Part shown: one piece after another, positions 1 to 6,889 of the stretch
Position numbering within the stretch: the stretch's first letter is position 1
Layout of the letters: each line of letters begins with the position of its first letter
Assembly: GCA_002350445.1 (NCBI GenBank)
Contig: DEEV01000114.1
Coordinates: forward strand, 1 to 13,346
Direction: 5' to 3'
Source of the DNA: Treponema sp. UBA2869
GTDB lineage: Bacteria > Spirochaetota > Spirochaetia > Treponematales > Treponemataceae
DNA length: 13,346 bases
Program-made: the position numbers and the translations under genes
The notes under the pieces: generated by a model
Database searches by the model: none
What the model was told of the DNA's origin: nothing
The model's input: the letters and a program-made list of their open reading frames with translations, nothing else

Positions 1-440
1 TGGCAGAAGCGCATAACTTCTTTGTCTGATTTTCCATGAGGATCGAAGTCTGAACCACCTTTACCACCACCCATAGGGAGAGTTGTAAGAGAGTTTTTAA
101 GAACCTGTTCAAAACCAAGGAACTTAAGAACTGAAAGGTTAACTTCTTTAGAGAAGCGGAGTCCTCCTTTGTAAGGTCCAATTGCACTGTTGAACTGAAC
201 ACGGAAACCACGGTTTACGTGATAGTTACCAGCATCGTCCATCCAAGGAACACGGAACATAATAACACGTTCTGGTTCAACCATTCTTTCAAGAATAGCA
301 TTTGGTTCCAGCTGAGGCATCTGATCTACAGCTGGTTCAAGAGTTGAAAGAACCTCTTCTACTGCCTGCAAAAACTCAGGCTCGTTTGCATTTTTTGCTT
401 TTACTTCTTCCCATACACGGTTTACGTAAGCATTTTTCAT
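1..440 (-). CDS. gdhA: NADP-type glutamate dehydrogenase, N-terminal part (cut by window edge)
   Basis: Interconverts glutamate and 2-oxoglutarate plus ammonia in the cytoplasm. The 146 whole codons seen here match the N-terminal third of the roughly 450-residue hexameric GdhA family. Recognisable family segments are YKGGLRF (residues 90-96), LKFLGFEQ (105-112) and PMGGGKGGSDFDP (122-134), which holds the substrate-binding and catalytic lysine K127. The Rossmann nucleotide-binding half lies beyond the left edge, so NADP preference is inferred from similarity to E. coli GdhA. The start is the ATG at 438-440, preceded by GAGGAG at 451-456 on the minus strand. The gene follows the dihydroorotase gene in the same direction but has its own promoter. 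It could recycle glutamate made by the two aminotransferases in this window; an ammonia-assimilation role is equally possible. Confidence 0.95.
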   Translation of the reverse strand, partial: MKNAYVNRVWEEVKAKNANEPEFLQAVEEVLSTLEPAVDQMPQLEPNAILERMVEPERVIMFRVPWMDDAGNYHVNRGFRVQFNSAIGPYKGGLRFSKEVNLSVLKFLGFEQVLKNSLTTLPMGGGKGGSDFDPHGKSDKEVMRFC

Positions 441-451
441 AATATTTAGAC

Positions 452-542
452 TCCTCGGAAGTGCAAAATAACGGATTCAGCGGAAAAAAAGCAACGCACC
501 TCTCAAAACCGCTCGTAATGAATATTTATGCATTTCCGAGGA
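452..542 (-). promoter_or_regulatory. gdhA leader with 9-bp inverted repeat that covers the ribosome site
   Basis: TCCTCGGAA at 452-460 and TTCCGAGGA at 534-542 form a perfect 9-bp inverted repeat 73 nt apart. On the minus-strand transcript the downstream arm contains the GAGGAG Shine-Dalgarno of gdhA, so pairing would hide it. The predicted start of transcription falls inside the upstream arm. The repeat may therefore act instead as paired DNA sites, or be only partly present in RNA. Confidence 0.4.
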
Positions 543-545
543 ATA

Positions 546-574
546 AATATACCATAATCGTGTTTCTATGAAAA
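546..574 (-). promoter_or_regulatory. Predicted promoter of gdhA
   Basis: On the minus strand a TATATT box (plus 546-551) lies 17 bp downstream of a TTTTCA box (plus 569-574). This matches the sigma-70 consensus in 5 of 6 and 4 of 6 positions. Transcription would start near 539, giving a leader of about 100 nt. Confidence 0.5.
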
Positions 575-594
575 GTATTTTTTTAAATCTTTTA

Positions 595-2121
595 TCAACT
601 TCTTTCAAAAACAAGACGGCCGTCTATAAAAAGATTTTTAACACGGCCTGTAAGTTTTTTACCTTCGAATGGAGTAGCTTTTCCTTTGCTGTAGAATGAA
701 GCTGAATCTACAATCCATTCTTCATCAGGATCAATTACAGTAAGGTCTGCATCATAGCCGGGACGAAGCAAACCTTTATTCAATCCGAGAATTCTGGCAG
801 GATTTGCCGACATAAGCTGACTGAGTTTTCGAGGAGAAAACTGGCAGTCTTTTACAAGAACACTGTTACATACAGCATAGGCAGTTTCCAAACCGGTAAA
901 GCCCGGAGCTCCTGCAGCCTTGTCATCGAATGTATGAGGGGCGTGATCTGTAGAAATAACGTCTACAGTGCCGTCACGCAGAGCTTCGAGAAGTGCTACA
1001 CGGTCGTCTTCGCTGCGTAGCGGTGGATTTACCAGAGCCCGGATATAAGGCTCATCTGTTCCACACAAAGCAAGATGATGAGGTGTAACTTCGCAGGAAA
1101 CTGCAAAACCTTTATTTACTTTTTCTGAAGGAGCAAACTTTTCTCCGTCTTCAAAAGCCTGATAAGCCGCATCCGCTTCGTCAGCATCATAATCTGCCTG
1201 CTCATCGTAAAGCTCGTTTTTTGCATCACGAATTGCATTTATAGAAGCATAAGTACTTACATGACACAAATGAATATGACATTCCGCCTGTTTTGCAAGC
1301 TGAATATTTCTAAAAGTTGCAACATCTTCCGCCAGCCGAAGAATGTCATTTGCCATTGTAAGAGAAAGATCTATATTATCCAAAGCTTCTGCGTTTTCTT
1401 CATCATCTTCATCAAAATCATCGTCGCCGGTTCCCCATGCCGAAAGCCCGACACTCTTCATAGTTTCAAGCGCTTTCTGTCTTAAAGGTTTTGCAGTTGG
1501 ACCAAGCGTCATATCTTCACAATGGCAGCTTACAACAAGCCCTTTTTCCGCAGCCTTAGTCATTGCATCAAGCATAACAGCAGAAGTTGGAACATCACGA
1601 CCATCTTCACTTACAACCGGAACATACTGCTTATCAATAAAATCAAGGTGACTTGTATCGGTGCCTTCAAAATCGCGCGTTAAACTGACTGTCTGAAAAA
1701 GATGAGTCAACCCTATTGCAGCCGCTTCGCGTTCAATTTTCATTGCCATCTCTATAGAAGAAACAACAGGTTTTGTGTTTGGCATGGCAACAATTGTACC
1801 GTAACCGCCGGCCGCCGCCGCATGAAGCCCCGAATTTAAATCTTCCTTTTCTGTTAATCCCGGATAGCGCAGATGAACATGCATATCTATAAAAGCCGGA
1901 GTCAATGTAAGTCCGTGCACATTATGAATTTCCAGCTGACAGTTTTCTTCAACGCCGTCTTCTGCCAGCACCTGGCGCGCCATTTTTTCCAGCGTCTCTG
2001 AATTTGTAAAATATCCCTGAAATATCGAGCGGATTTTTTTATCATTAATCAGCACCGCTCCCGGTGTATCCATATTCTCATCCAAAAGACGTGCATTAAA
2101 AATTAAAACAGCCCGACTCAT
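595..2121 (-). CDS. pyrC: Dihydroorotase, class I, with two acidic inserts
   Basis: Cyclises carbamoyl-aspartate to dihydroorotate in de novo pyrimidine synthesis. It is a cytoplasmic metal-dependent amidohydrolase. Visible landmarks are the metal pair in DMHVHLRYPG (H81, H83; family form HLREPG, here Y for E), MPNTKP, HCED (H200), CHVST (H287), VTPHH, the substrate-binding NPPLR and STDHAPH (D392). NPPLR and HxHLR favour dihydroorotase over allantoinase or hydantoinase. At 508 aa it exceeds the usual 425-440. Two inserts explain this: about residues 216-252, with a run of Asp/Glu, and about 302-336, also Asp/Glu/Ala rich. The start is the ATG at 2119-2121, with GAGGAGG at 2131-2137 nine bases upstream. 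An in-frame TTG at 2137-2139 overlaps the Shine-Dalgarno and is rejected. No other pyr gene is in view. Confidence 0.88.
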   Translation of the reverse strand: MSRAVLIFNARLLDENMDTPGAVLINDKKIRSIFQGYFTNSETLEKMARQVLAEDGVEENCQLEIHNVHGLTLTPAFIDMHVHLRYPGLTEKEDLNSGLHAAAAGGYGTIVAMPNTKPVVSSIEMAMKIEREAAAIGLTHLFQTVSLTRDFEGTDTSHLDFIDKQYVPVVSEDGRDVPTSAVMLDAMTKAAEKGLVVSCHCEDMTLGPTAKPLRQKALETMKSVGLSAWGTGDDDFDEDDEENAEALDNIDLSLTMANDILRLAEDVATFRNIQLAKQAECHIHLCHVSTYASINAIRDAKNELYDEQADYDADEADAAYQAFEDGEKFAPSEKVNKGFAVSCEVTPHHLALCGTDEPYIRALVNPPLRSEDDRVALLEALRDGTVDVISTDHAPHTFDDKAAGAPGFTGLETAYAVCNSVLVKDCQFSPRKLSQLMSANPARILGLNKGLLRPGYDADLTVIDPDEEWIVDSASFYSKGKATPFEGKKLTGRVKNLFIDGRLVFERS

Positions 2122-2131
2122 AAAATCATGC

Positions 2132-2227
2132 CTCCTCAAAACCCCACGTTAGCGGTCGCACAATATGTACGAAATCGCAGTTTTGCCAACAACAAAATCT
2201 GCAGTTCTAAAACTCCGCGTTAGCGAC
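2132..2227 (-). repeat. Leader repeat of pyrC: two CGCTAACGYG hairpins around a larger stem-loop
   Basis: Two imperfect direct copies (2137-2157 and 2207-2227) share the core CGTTAGCG on the plus strand, which reads CGCTAACG in the transcript. In sense RNA each folds into a 4-bp stem with UAAC loop. One has CCGC/GUGG and the other UCGC/GCGG, so both variants stay paired through G-U pairs. Between them is a longer stem, GCAGTTTTG (2177-2185) with CAAAA-t-CTGC (2193-2202), with one bulged base. The gene-proximal copy, including the Shine-Dalgarno, matches 8358-8388 in 28 of 31 positions. Confidence 0.7.
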
Positions 2228-2236
2228 ATGCTACTG

Positions 2237-2245
2237 ATTATACCA
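2237..2245 (-). promoter_or_regulatory. Predicted extended -10 promoter of pyrC
   Basis: Minus strand reads TGGTATAAT, a perfect -10 box with the upstream TG of an extended -10 element. The -35 region 17 bp upstream (TTAATT, plus 2260-2265) is poor, as is common with extended -10 promoters. Transcription from about 2230 would include the whole hairpin-repeat leader. Confidence 0.55.
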
Positions 2246-2336
2246 AATAACCATATAAAAATTAATATCAGGAACGAATTATGACCTGACAAACATATTA
2301 AGAGGCAGAACAGCTGTTAAAATAATCTTTTAAGAC

Positions 2337-3491
2337 TTATTTACTTCGTAATATATCATAAATCTTTATTTCTTCTTCTTTTGTAAGGACTTTCCAACAG
2401 TTTGCCGGTGAGCCGGAAGCAAGAGAATCTGATGCCATTTTTTCTTCACTTTCTGCAAATTTTTCTAAGTCCAGACCATATTCACGTAAGGTTGGAATTT
2501 TCAGTTCTTTTGTAAGTTCTTCCAGAGCATTCAGGAATTTTTCTGCACCATCCTTTGGTGAATCTGTTTCGGAAGCTGTACCTGTTTCAATTCCGAGTCT
2601 TGCAAATTTTTCATAGCATCCTTCAAGAACAGCTCGGAGGCATTCTACAATAAGCATTGCATTTGAAATTCCATGCGGCACATGAAAAAGCGCTCCTATC
2701 GGGCGGCTCATTCCGTGTACTATTGTTGTTGGAGAAGTATTAATTGCAACTCCCGCTTCATAAGCTGCAAAAGAAAGATTTTCCCTCGCTTCTCTGTTTG
2801 AACCGTCTTTTGCAGCAATTGGAAGATATTTAAAAATTCGCTTTACGGCATCTATACAAAAAAGATCTGTAATAGGATTTGCCTTTCTGCAGGTGTAACT
2901 TTCGATTGCATGAGTTAATGCGTCCATTCCGGTATTTACCGTAACAGATACAGGAGATGAAATTGTATATGTGTAATCAATAACTGCGATTTTTGGTAAA
3001 AGAGCTTCTCCATTCATAAGCAGCTTTGACTTTGTTGGTGTATCTGTATAAACAAAGTATTTTGTTACTTCTGAACCTGTTCCCGCTGTTGTTGGAATAA
3101 GAATAAGCGGGACAAAATCTCCTTTCATATCTTTCCCAAGGTAATCGTGCAGTTTTCCAGGAAGAACTGCCATGGCGGCAACTGCTTTTGCTGTATCAAT
3201 TGGAGTTCCGCCACCCAGTCCTATTATAAAATCACATTTTTCTTCCTTAAAGGCTTTTACCCCCGCATAAATCATAATATCATCAGGCTCACCGGGTAAA
3301 TCGTTAAAAACAGCACTTTCTATGCCAGCTTTTTTAAGACTTTCCCTGACTTTTTCCGTAAGTCCGGTTTTTGTAATTATTTTTCCCGTTACAATCAAAG
3401 CTTTTTTTCCAAAATCCTTAATATATGGAATAGCCGCTTCAAGTGCACCTTCTCCTATAATTGTTCGTGGAGCTGTTGTAAAATTAATCAT
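2337..3491 (-). CDS. Iron-containing (group III) alcohol dehydrogenase
   Basis: Probably an NAD(P)H-dependent cytoplasmic reductase of an aldehyde made by the preceding aminotransferase. The 384-residue length is normal for the family. The N-terminal nucleotide-binding half has GLGGGTPIDTAKA (91-103) and IPTTAGTGSE (132-141). The metal-binding half has D190 and H194 in MDALTHAIESY, H259 in IVHGM and H273 in FHVPHG, so all four metal ligands are present. The start is the ATG at 3489-3491, with only a modest AGG ribosome site. It lies 27 nt after the aminotransferase stop, so translation may be linked to that gene. Substrate is not readable from motifs. Sulfoacetaldehyde, malonate semialdehyde, succinate semialdehyde and glutarate semialdehyde reductases all occur in this family. 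It is clearly distinct in sequence from the 4-hydroxybutyrate dehydrogenase at 11960-13072. No convincing terminator follows. Confidence 0.88.
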   Translation of the reverse strand: MINFTTAPRTIIGEGALEAAIPYIKDFGKKALIVTGKIITKTGLTEKVRESLKKAGIESAVFNDLPGEPDDIMIYAGVKAFKEEKCDFIIGLGGGTPIDTAKAVAAMAVLPGKLHDYLGKDMKGDFVPLILIPTTAGTGSEVTKYFVYTDTPTKSKLLMNGEALLPKIAVIDYTYTISSPVSVTVNTGMDALTHAIESYTCRKANPITDLFCIDAVKRIFKYLPIAAKDGSNREARENLSFAAYEAGVAINTSPTTIVHGMSRPIGALFHVPHGISNAMLIVECLRAVLEGCYEKFARLGIETGTASETDSPKDGAEKFLNALEELTKELKIPTLREYGLDLEKFAESEEKMASDSLASGSPANCWKVLTKEEEIKIYDILRSK

Positions 3492-3518
3492 AAAAACCTG
3501 CCTGATAATAAATATAAT

Positions 3519-4844
3519 TTAGATGTATTTTTCATCTACGATTGAAAGAACCTGATCAAGTTTTTCAAGCTCTTCAGAAAGCTGCTCTTCAGTAATGATT
3601 AGAGGCGGAGCAACAACAATTACATTTTCATGTGAATATGTAAAAAATCCTCTTGCTTTAAGTTCTCCTATGATTTTACCCATAATTCCCTGCGGATCCT
3701 GTCCCCAGGAAACAAGCGGCTCTTTTGTTCTTCTGTCCTTTACAAGTTCAATTCCAGAGAATAAACCAATATACCTTACGTCACCTACCGACTTATGCTT
3801 TTCCTTGATAGCTTCAAGCTTTTCTCCAAGGAACTTTCCAACCTTTTGAACATGTCCTTCAATATCATTTTTCAGGTAAAATTCCTGGCAGGCAACACCG
3901 GCGGCACATGCAAGCGGATGTCCCGAATAAGTCAGTCCACAGCTTAAGAATTTATCATCAAAGAAATGAGCAATCTTATTTTTAACAATACAACCGCCAA
4001 GAGGAATATAACCGGAATTTACGCCTTTTGCAAATGTTATGATATCTGGCGTTACATCATAATTCATAAAGGCAAACATTTTACCAGTTCTATACCAGCC
4101 CGCCATAACCTCATCACAAATCATCATAATTCCAAATTCATCACAAATTTCGCGGACTCCCTTGAGGTAATTTTTTGGATACATAATAATTCCGTTTGAA
4201 CCAATAATTGTCTCCAGAATTATTGCAGCAACACGGTCTCCACCTTCAAAAATAACCTGCTCACGAAGCTTGTCTACATAGTAATCACACTCTTCTTGTT
4301 CAGAAGCAAATTTGATTTTTTCCTGATATGAATAAGGTCCTCTGAAATGAATAAAACCCGGAATTGCCGGTTCAAGGGCAAAGTGTCTTGGCTCTCCAGT
4401 AAGGTTTCCGGCTCCAAAAGTTGAACCATGATAAGAGCGGTACTGACTCATTACCTTAAAACGTCCGGTATACATTCTGGCAATTTTAATTGCATTTTCG
4501 TTTGCATCTGCACCGCCGTTTGTAAAGAACACCTTTCCAAAACTGTCAGGAAGCCTGTCTATAATTGATTTTGCAAGTTTTGCGCGTGGTTCAGAACCCC
4601 ACGATCCCTGAACGTAAGCATATTTATCAAGCTGCTCTTTAATAGCGTCAGCCATTTCTTTATTTCCATAACCTGCATTCATATTAACTTGCTCTGACGA
4701 CATATCTGCGTATCTTTTGCCATCAGTGTCGTAGATATAAATTCCTTCTGCATGATCTACAACAATTGGATTCAACCCTGCCTGTTTACTCCAGCTTAAA
4801 AGTACATTTTCGTTTTGCATATCAGCAATTTCTTTTGCATTCAT
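3519..4844 (-). CDS. Class III PLP-dependent omega-aminotransferase
   Basis: Transfers a terminal amino group to a keto acid, leaving an aldehyde. PLP fold type I, 441 aa, normal length. Visible motifs are TNGGADANENAIK (108-120, phosphate and substrate region), YHGSTFGAGNLTG (138-150), ICDEVMAGW (242-250, D244 pairing with the PLP ring nitrogen), FAKGVNSGYIPLGG (271-284, Schiff-base K273) and TYSGHPLACAAG (305-316). The wording around 138-168 resembles proteins annotated as taurine-pyruvate or general aspartate-family aminotransferases more than GabT, and it differs strongly from the gabT in this window. Substrate remains open: taurine, beta-alanine, GABA and 5-aminovalerate are candidates. 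The start ATG at 4842-4844 has GGAGG at 4851-4855, six bases away. It leads an operon with the Fe-dehydrogenase and diverges from the PucR-type regulator, which probably controls it. Confidence 0.88.
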   Translation of the reverse strand: MNAKEIADMQNENVLLSWSKQAGLNPIVVDHAEGIYIYDTDGKRYADMSSEQVNMNAGYGNKEMADAIKEQLDKYAYVQGSWGSEPRAKLAKSIIDRLPDSFGKVFFTNGGADANENAIKIARMYTGRFKVMSQYRSYHGSTFGAGNLTGEPRHFALEPAIPGFIHFRGPYSYQEKIKFASEQEECDYYVDKLREQVIFEGGDRVAAIILETIIGSNGIIMYPKNYLKGVREICDEFGIMMICDEVMAGWYRTGKMFAFMNYDVTPDIITFAKGVNSGYIPLGGCIVKNKIAHFFDDKFLSCGLTYSGHPLACAAGVACQEFYLKNDIEGHVQKVGKFLGEKLEAIKEKHKSVGDVRYIGLFSGIELVKDRRTKEPLVSWGQDPQGIMGKIIGELKARGFFTYSHENVIVVAPPLIITEEQLSEELEKLDQVLSIVDEKYI

Positions 4845-4868
4845 ATTATACCTCCGTCAAGATTCCTT

Positions 4869-4883
4869 TATTTGCTGCAAATA
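4869..4883. promoter_or_regulatory. 15-bp perfect palindrome, candidate operator of the aminotransferase operon
   Basis: TATTTGCTGCAAATA is a perfect palindrome around a central T. It overlaps the best -10-like TATATT of the aminotransferase operon (plus 4880-4885), which has no good -35 partner. A related sequence lies at 9474-9485. Which protein binds is unknown; the divergently encoded PucR-type regulator is the obvious candidate. Confidence 0.4.
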
Positions 4884-4916
4884 TAGCATTATGCATTTTT
4901 AGTGCCCTTGTTTTTT

Positions 4917-4947
4917 TTTACAAATATTTATATATTTTTTGTATAAT
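4917..4947 (+). promoter_or_regulatory. Predicted promoter of the PucR-type regulator gene
   Basis: TTTACA at 4917-4922 (5 of 6 to consensus) and a perfect TATAAT at 4942-4947, with a long 19-bp spacer. Transcription would begin near 4954, about 80 nt before the start codon and just before the inverted repeat at 4960-4993. Confidence 0.5.
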
Positions 4948-4959
4948 TGAACAAAAGAC

Positions 4960-4993
4960 CAAAGGCGGCTGCAATTATCGAAAAGCCCCTTTG
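4960..4993 (+). promoter_or_regulatory. Bulged stem-loop or operator in the regulator leader
   Basis: CAAAGGCGGCT (4960-4970) pairs with AGCCCCTTTG (4984-4993), giving ten base pairs with one bulged C and a 13-nt loop. It starts a few bases after the predicted transcription start, suiting either an autoregulatory operator or an RNA hairpin. It has no T-run behind it, so it is not a simple terminator. Confidence 0.4.
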
Positions 4994-5034
4994 AGCCGTA
5001 TTGATAAGTCTTCAGCTGCAAAAAGGAGCTCAAT

Positions 5035-6234
5035 ATGGCGTTATCTCTAAGCACAATCTTTAAATTTTCCGAAACACCTTTTAAACTCAAAATTCTTGCA
5101 GGCAAAGAAGGACTTTTTAAATCTGTAAGCTGGGTTTATTACACAGAAGACCCGACAACAATCTCTTTTATAAGAGGCGGCGAACTGGCAGTAACAACAT
5201 GCCTTAATCTTGAACGAAAAAAGATTAACGAAGATCTTTCTCCGGAAGAAATTACTGCTTCGTATCTTATGGAATTTATTGACTGTTTTATCAGACATAA
5301 TGCTTCCGGCTTAATTATTAATATTGGAAAATATATTCAGACCATTCCTGAATCTGTAATAAATTACTGCAATGAAAAAAATTTTCCGCTTTTTTCTATG
5401 CCCTGGGAAATTCATACAATTGATTTGATGCAGGATATAGGAAACATGATTGCTTTTGACAATCAGAACTGTATTACAATTGAAAAAACTTTTTACTATG
5501 CAATATTTGAAAAATCAAAATTTGATGTAGTTCAGCTGGAAGATTCATCTTTTCACAATGCAAAAACATTTACCGTAGCTCTGATGGAAATTCCTGAAAA
5601 AGTATTTAATGAAGATATGGAACAGGCAAAAAGATACATTCAATACACTTTTAATCCAAAAATGAATTATCTTCAAAAAACTTTCTGCAGCTTTGTTCAT
5701 AATCATAAAGTAATTTATATAATAAAAGATGCTTCGGATATTTTTGCAAAGGAATTTGAACGAATTGCAAAAAGTGACCGTTATTTTAATGACTCCCGGC
5801 TTTCAATTTCTGATTCTTCAGATGATATTTCTGAACTTGAAGAACTTTATAAACATGCTGAACTTACAATGAAGCTTGGAAAGTCCAGCGGAGAACTTTT
5901 AAGATATGAAAATCTCGGAATTTACAAAATTCTTCTGGAAGTTAAAAATAAAAAAATTCTTGAGCAGTTCTATCAGGATACACTTGGCAAAATAGAAGAA
6001 TTAGAGCCTGCAAAAATGGAAGATTACCTGCAAACACTTTCCCTCTTTTTGAAACTTGGTGGAAATGTTCATGCCGTTTCAGAAGAAAATAATACTCACA
6101 GAAATACAGTTTTATACAGACTGCAGCGTCTGGAAGAAGTTTTAGACATAGACCTGCAGGATGGAATTACAAGAACTTTTTTGCAGATTGCCCTGTATAT
6201 CAGAACTTTGGTAAAAAACAGTGCTAATGCTTAA
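5035..6234 (+). CDS. PucR-family transcriptional regulator
   Basis: DNA-binding regulator of 399 aa. Residues about 8-130 match the PucR N-terminal sensing domain (LKILAGKEGLFKSVSWVY, then the FIRGGELAVTT segment at 45-55). The middle, about 140-300, is the divergent region usual in the family. The C-terminus, about 330-393, is the PucR helix-turn-helix (LQTLSLFLKLGGNVHAVSEE, then THRNTVLYRLQRLEEVLDID at 354-373). No membrane segment is present. The start is the ATG at 5035-5037, with AAGGAG at 5023-5028 six bases upstream. It diverges from the aminotransferase/Fe-dehydrogenase operon. Known members activate purine catabolism (B. subtilis PucR) or GABA use (GabR of Corynebacterium). No purine genes are nearby, so control of the amino-compound genes here is the better inference. 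It converges with the kinase-like gene, with 20 bp between the stop codons. Confidence 0.9.
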   Translation: MALSLSTIFKFSETPFKLKILAGKEGLFKSVSWVYYTEDPTTISFIRGGELAVTTCLNLERKKINEDLSPEEITASYLMEFIDCFIRHNASGLIINIGKYIQTIPESVINYCNEKNFPLFSMPWEIHTIDLMQDIGNMIAFDNQNCITIEKTFYYAIFEKSKFDVVQLEDSSFHNAKTFTVALMEIPEKVFNEDMEQAKRYIQYTFNPKMNYLQKTFCSFVHNHKVIYIIKDASDIFAKEFERIAKSDRYFNDSRLSISDSSDDISELEELYKHAELTMKLGKSSGELLRYENLGIYKILLEVKNKKILEQFYQDTLGKIEELEPAKMEDYLQTLSLFLKLGGNVHAVSEENNTHRNTVLYRLQRLEEVLDIDLQDGITRTFLQIALYIRTLVKNSANA

Positions 6235-6254
6235 GCAGCACTAACACTGAATAT

Positions 6255-6872
6255 TTACATAGATATAATCTCTTTTCCAAAGCGCTCTATTGCCGCACTG
6301 TAAATTAAATTTACTGCGCCATCTACGCCAAACATATCTACATCTATCATAAGATTTCTTCCATGCCTGTCGCCGCGGTCATGCCCTGTTACATACTTGT
6401 AGTAATTGTGCCGGCATTTATCAATTTTTTTTATCATTTTTAAGGCTTCGTCGGGGCTAAGATTATAAGCTTCTGAAATATGCTGAACACGATATGGTAA
6501 AGGAGCATAAACAAAGGCATTCATAGTAGTTCCAAATTCCTGCAGAAAATAATCTGAACAGCGGCCAAGCATTACACAACTTTCTGTATTTGCAATTTTC
6601 CTTATTACATAAGCCTGTGCTTCAACCGCTTTCGCTGAATAAAATTCTTTTGTTGCGCCATAACCGAATTCAGTAAAAAAATTATCATATATAACAGGAT
6701 GCTGCTCCGGAATTTTCGAAAGCGGTTCTTCGCTTCCTCTTGCCCTCTCTGCGGCAAGGTCTACCAGCTCCTTATCATAAAATTTTACACCTAACTTAGC
6801 AGCAACCTGTCGTCCTATTTCCCTTGCATTGCATCCAAATTCACGTCCAATTGTTATTACAAATCTTTTCAT
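6255..6872 (-). CDS. Cytidylate-kinase-like family protein
   Basis: A 205-residue P-loop-fold protein of the cytidylate-kinase-like family, whose cellular role is mostly unknown. The N-terminus reads ITIGREFGCNAREIGRQVA (7-25). Family members commonly have GREYGSGGREIG here, and true Cmk has a Gly-rich loop with GKS/T. This copy has CNA in place of the glycines and no Lys-Ser/Thr, so ordinary ATP binding is doubtful. LGVKFYDKEL, MLGRCSDYFL and the lid-like DKCRHNYYKYVTG are kept. The start is the ATG at 6870-6872, with GGAGG at 6879-6883. It is the last gene of the ABC transporter operon, 17 nt after the permease stop. That position suggests a function tied to transport or regulation rather than nucleotide synthesis. 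It is unlikely to be the main CMP kinase. Confidence 0.8.
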   Translation of the reverse strand: MKRFVITIGREFGCNAREIGRQVAAKLGVKFYDKELVDLAAERARGSEEPLSKIPEQHPVIYDNFFTEFGYGATKEFYSAKAVEAQAYVIRKIANTESCVMLGRCSDYFLQEFGTTMNAFVYAPLPYRVQHISEAYNLSPDEALKMIKKIDKCRHNYYKYVTGHDRGDRHGRNLMIDVDMFGVDGAVNLIYSAAIERFGKEIISM

Positions 6873-6889
6873 TTTACGCCTCCTGAAAA

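Noticed and set aside
1261..1651. Two plus-strand open frames opposite pyrC
   Set aside because: They are antisense to conserved dihydroorotase sequence, have Ser- or Cys/Ile-rich low-complexity translations and lack ribosome sites.
2122..2139. Extension of pyrC to a TTG start at 2137-2139
   Set aside because: The TTG overlaps the GAGGAGG ribosome site that correctly serves the ATG at 2119-2121. The extra six residues have no family support.
2137..2227. Integron attC site made of the GCGTTA-containing repeats
   Set aside because: The GTTAGCG core does not fit the GTTRRRY consensus, the two cores are direct rather than inverted, and no integrase or cassette array is visible. Kept only as an idea to test.
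2309..2335. Terminator after the Fe-dehydrogenase operon
   Set aside because: Only an AT-only 6-bp stem and a separate AACAGCTGTT palindrome are present; no GC stem is followed by a T-run.
4766..5105. Short open frames in both directions across the aminotransferase/regulator divergent region
   Set aside because: They span promoter sequence and the ends of real genes, with no ribosome site or recognisable protein.
6219..6242. Terminator between the convergent regulator and kinase-like genes
   Set aside because: AGTGCT/AGCACT with an inner TGCTTAAGCA palindrome is a short weak stem without a T-run on either strand.
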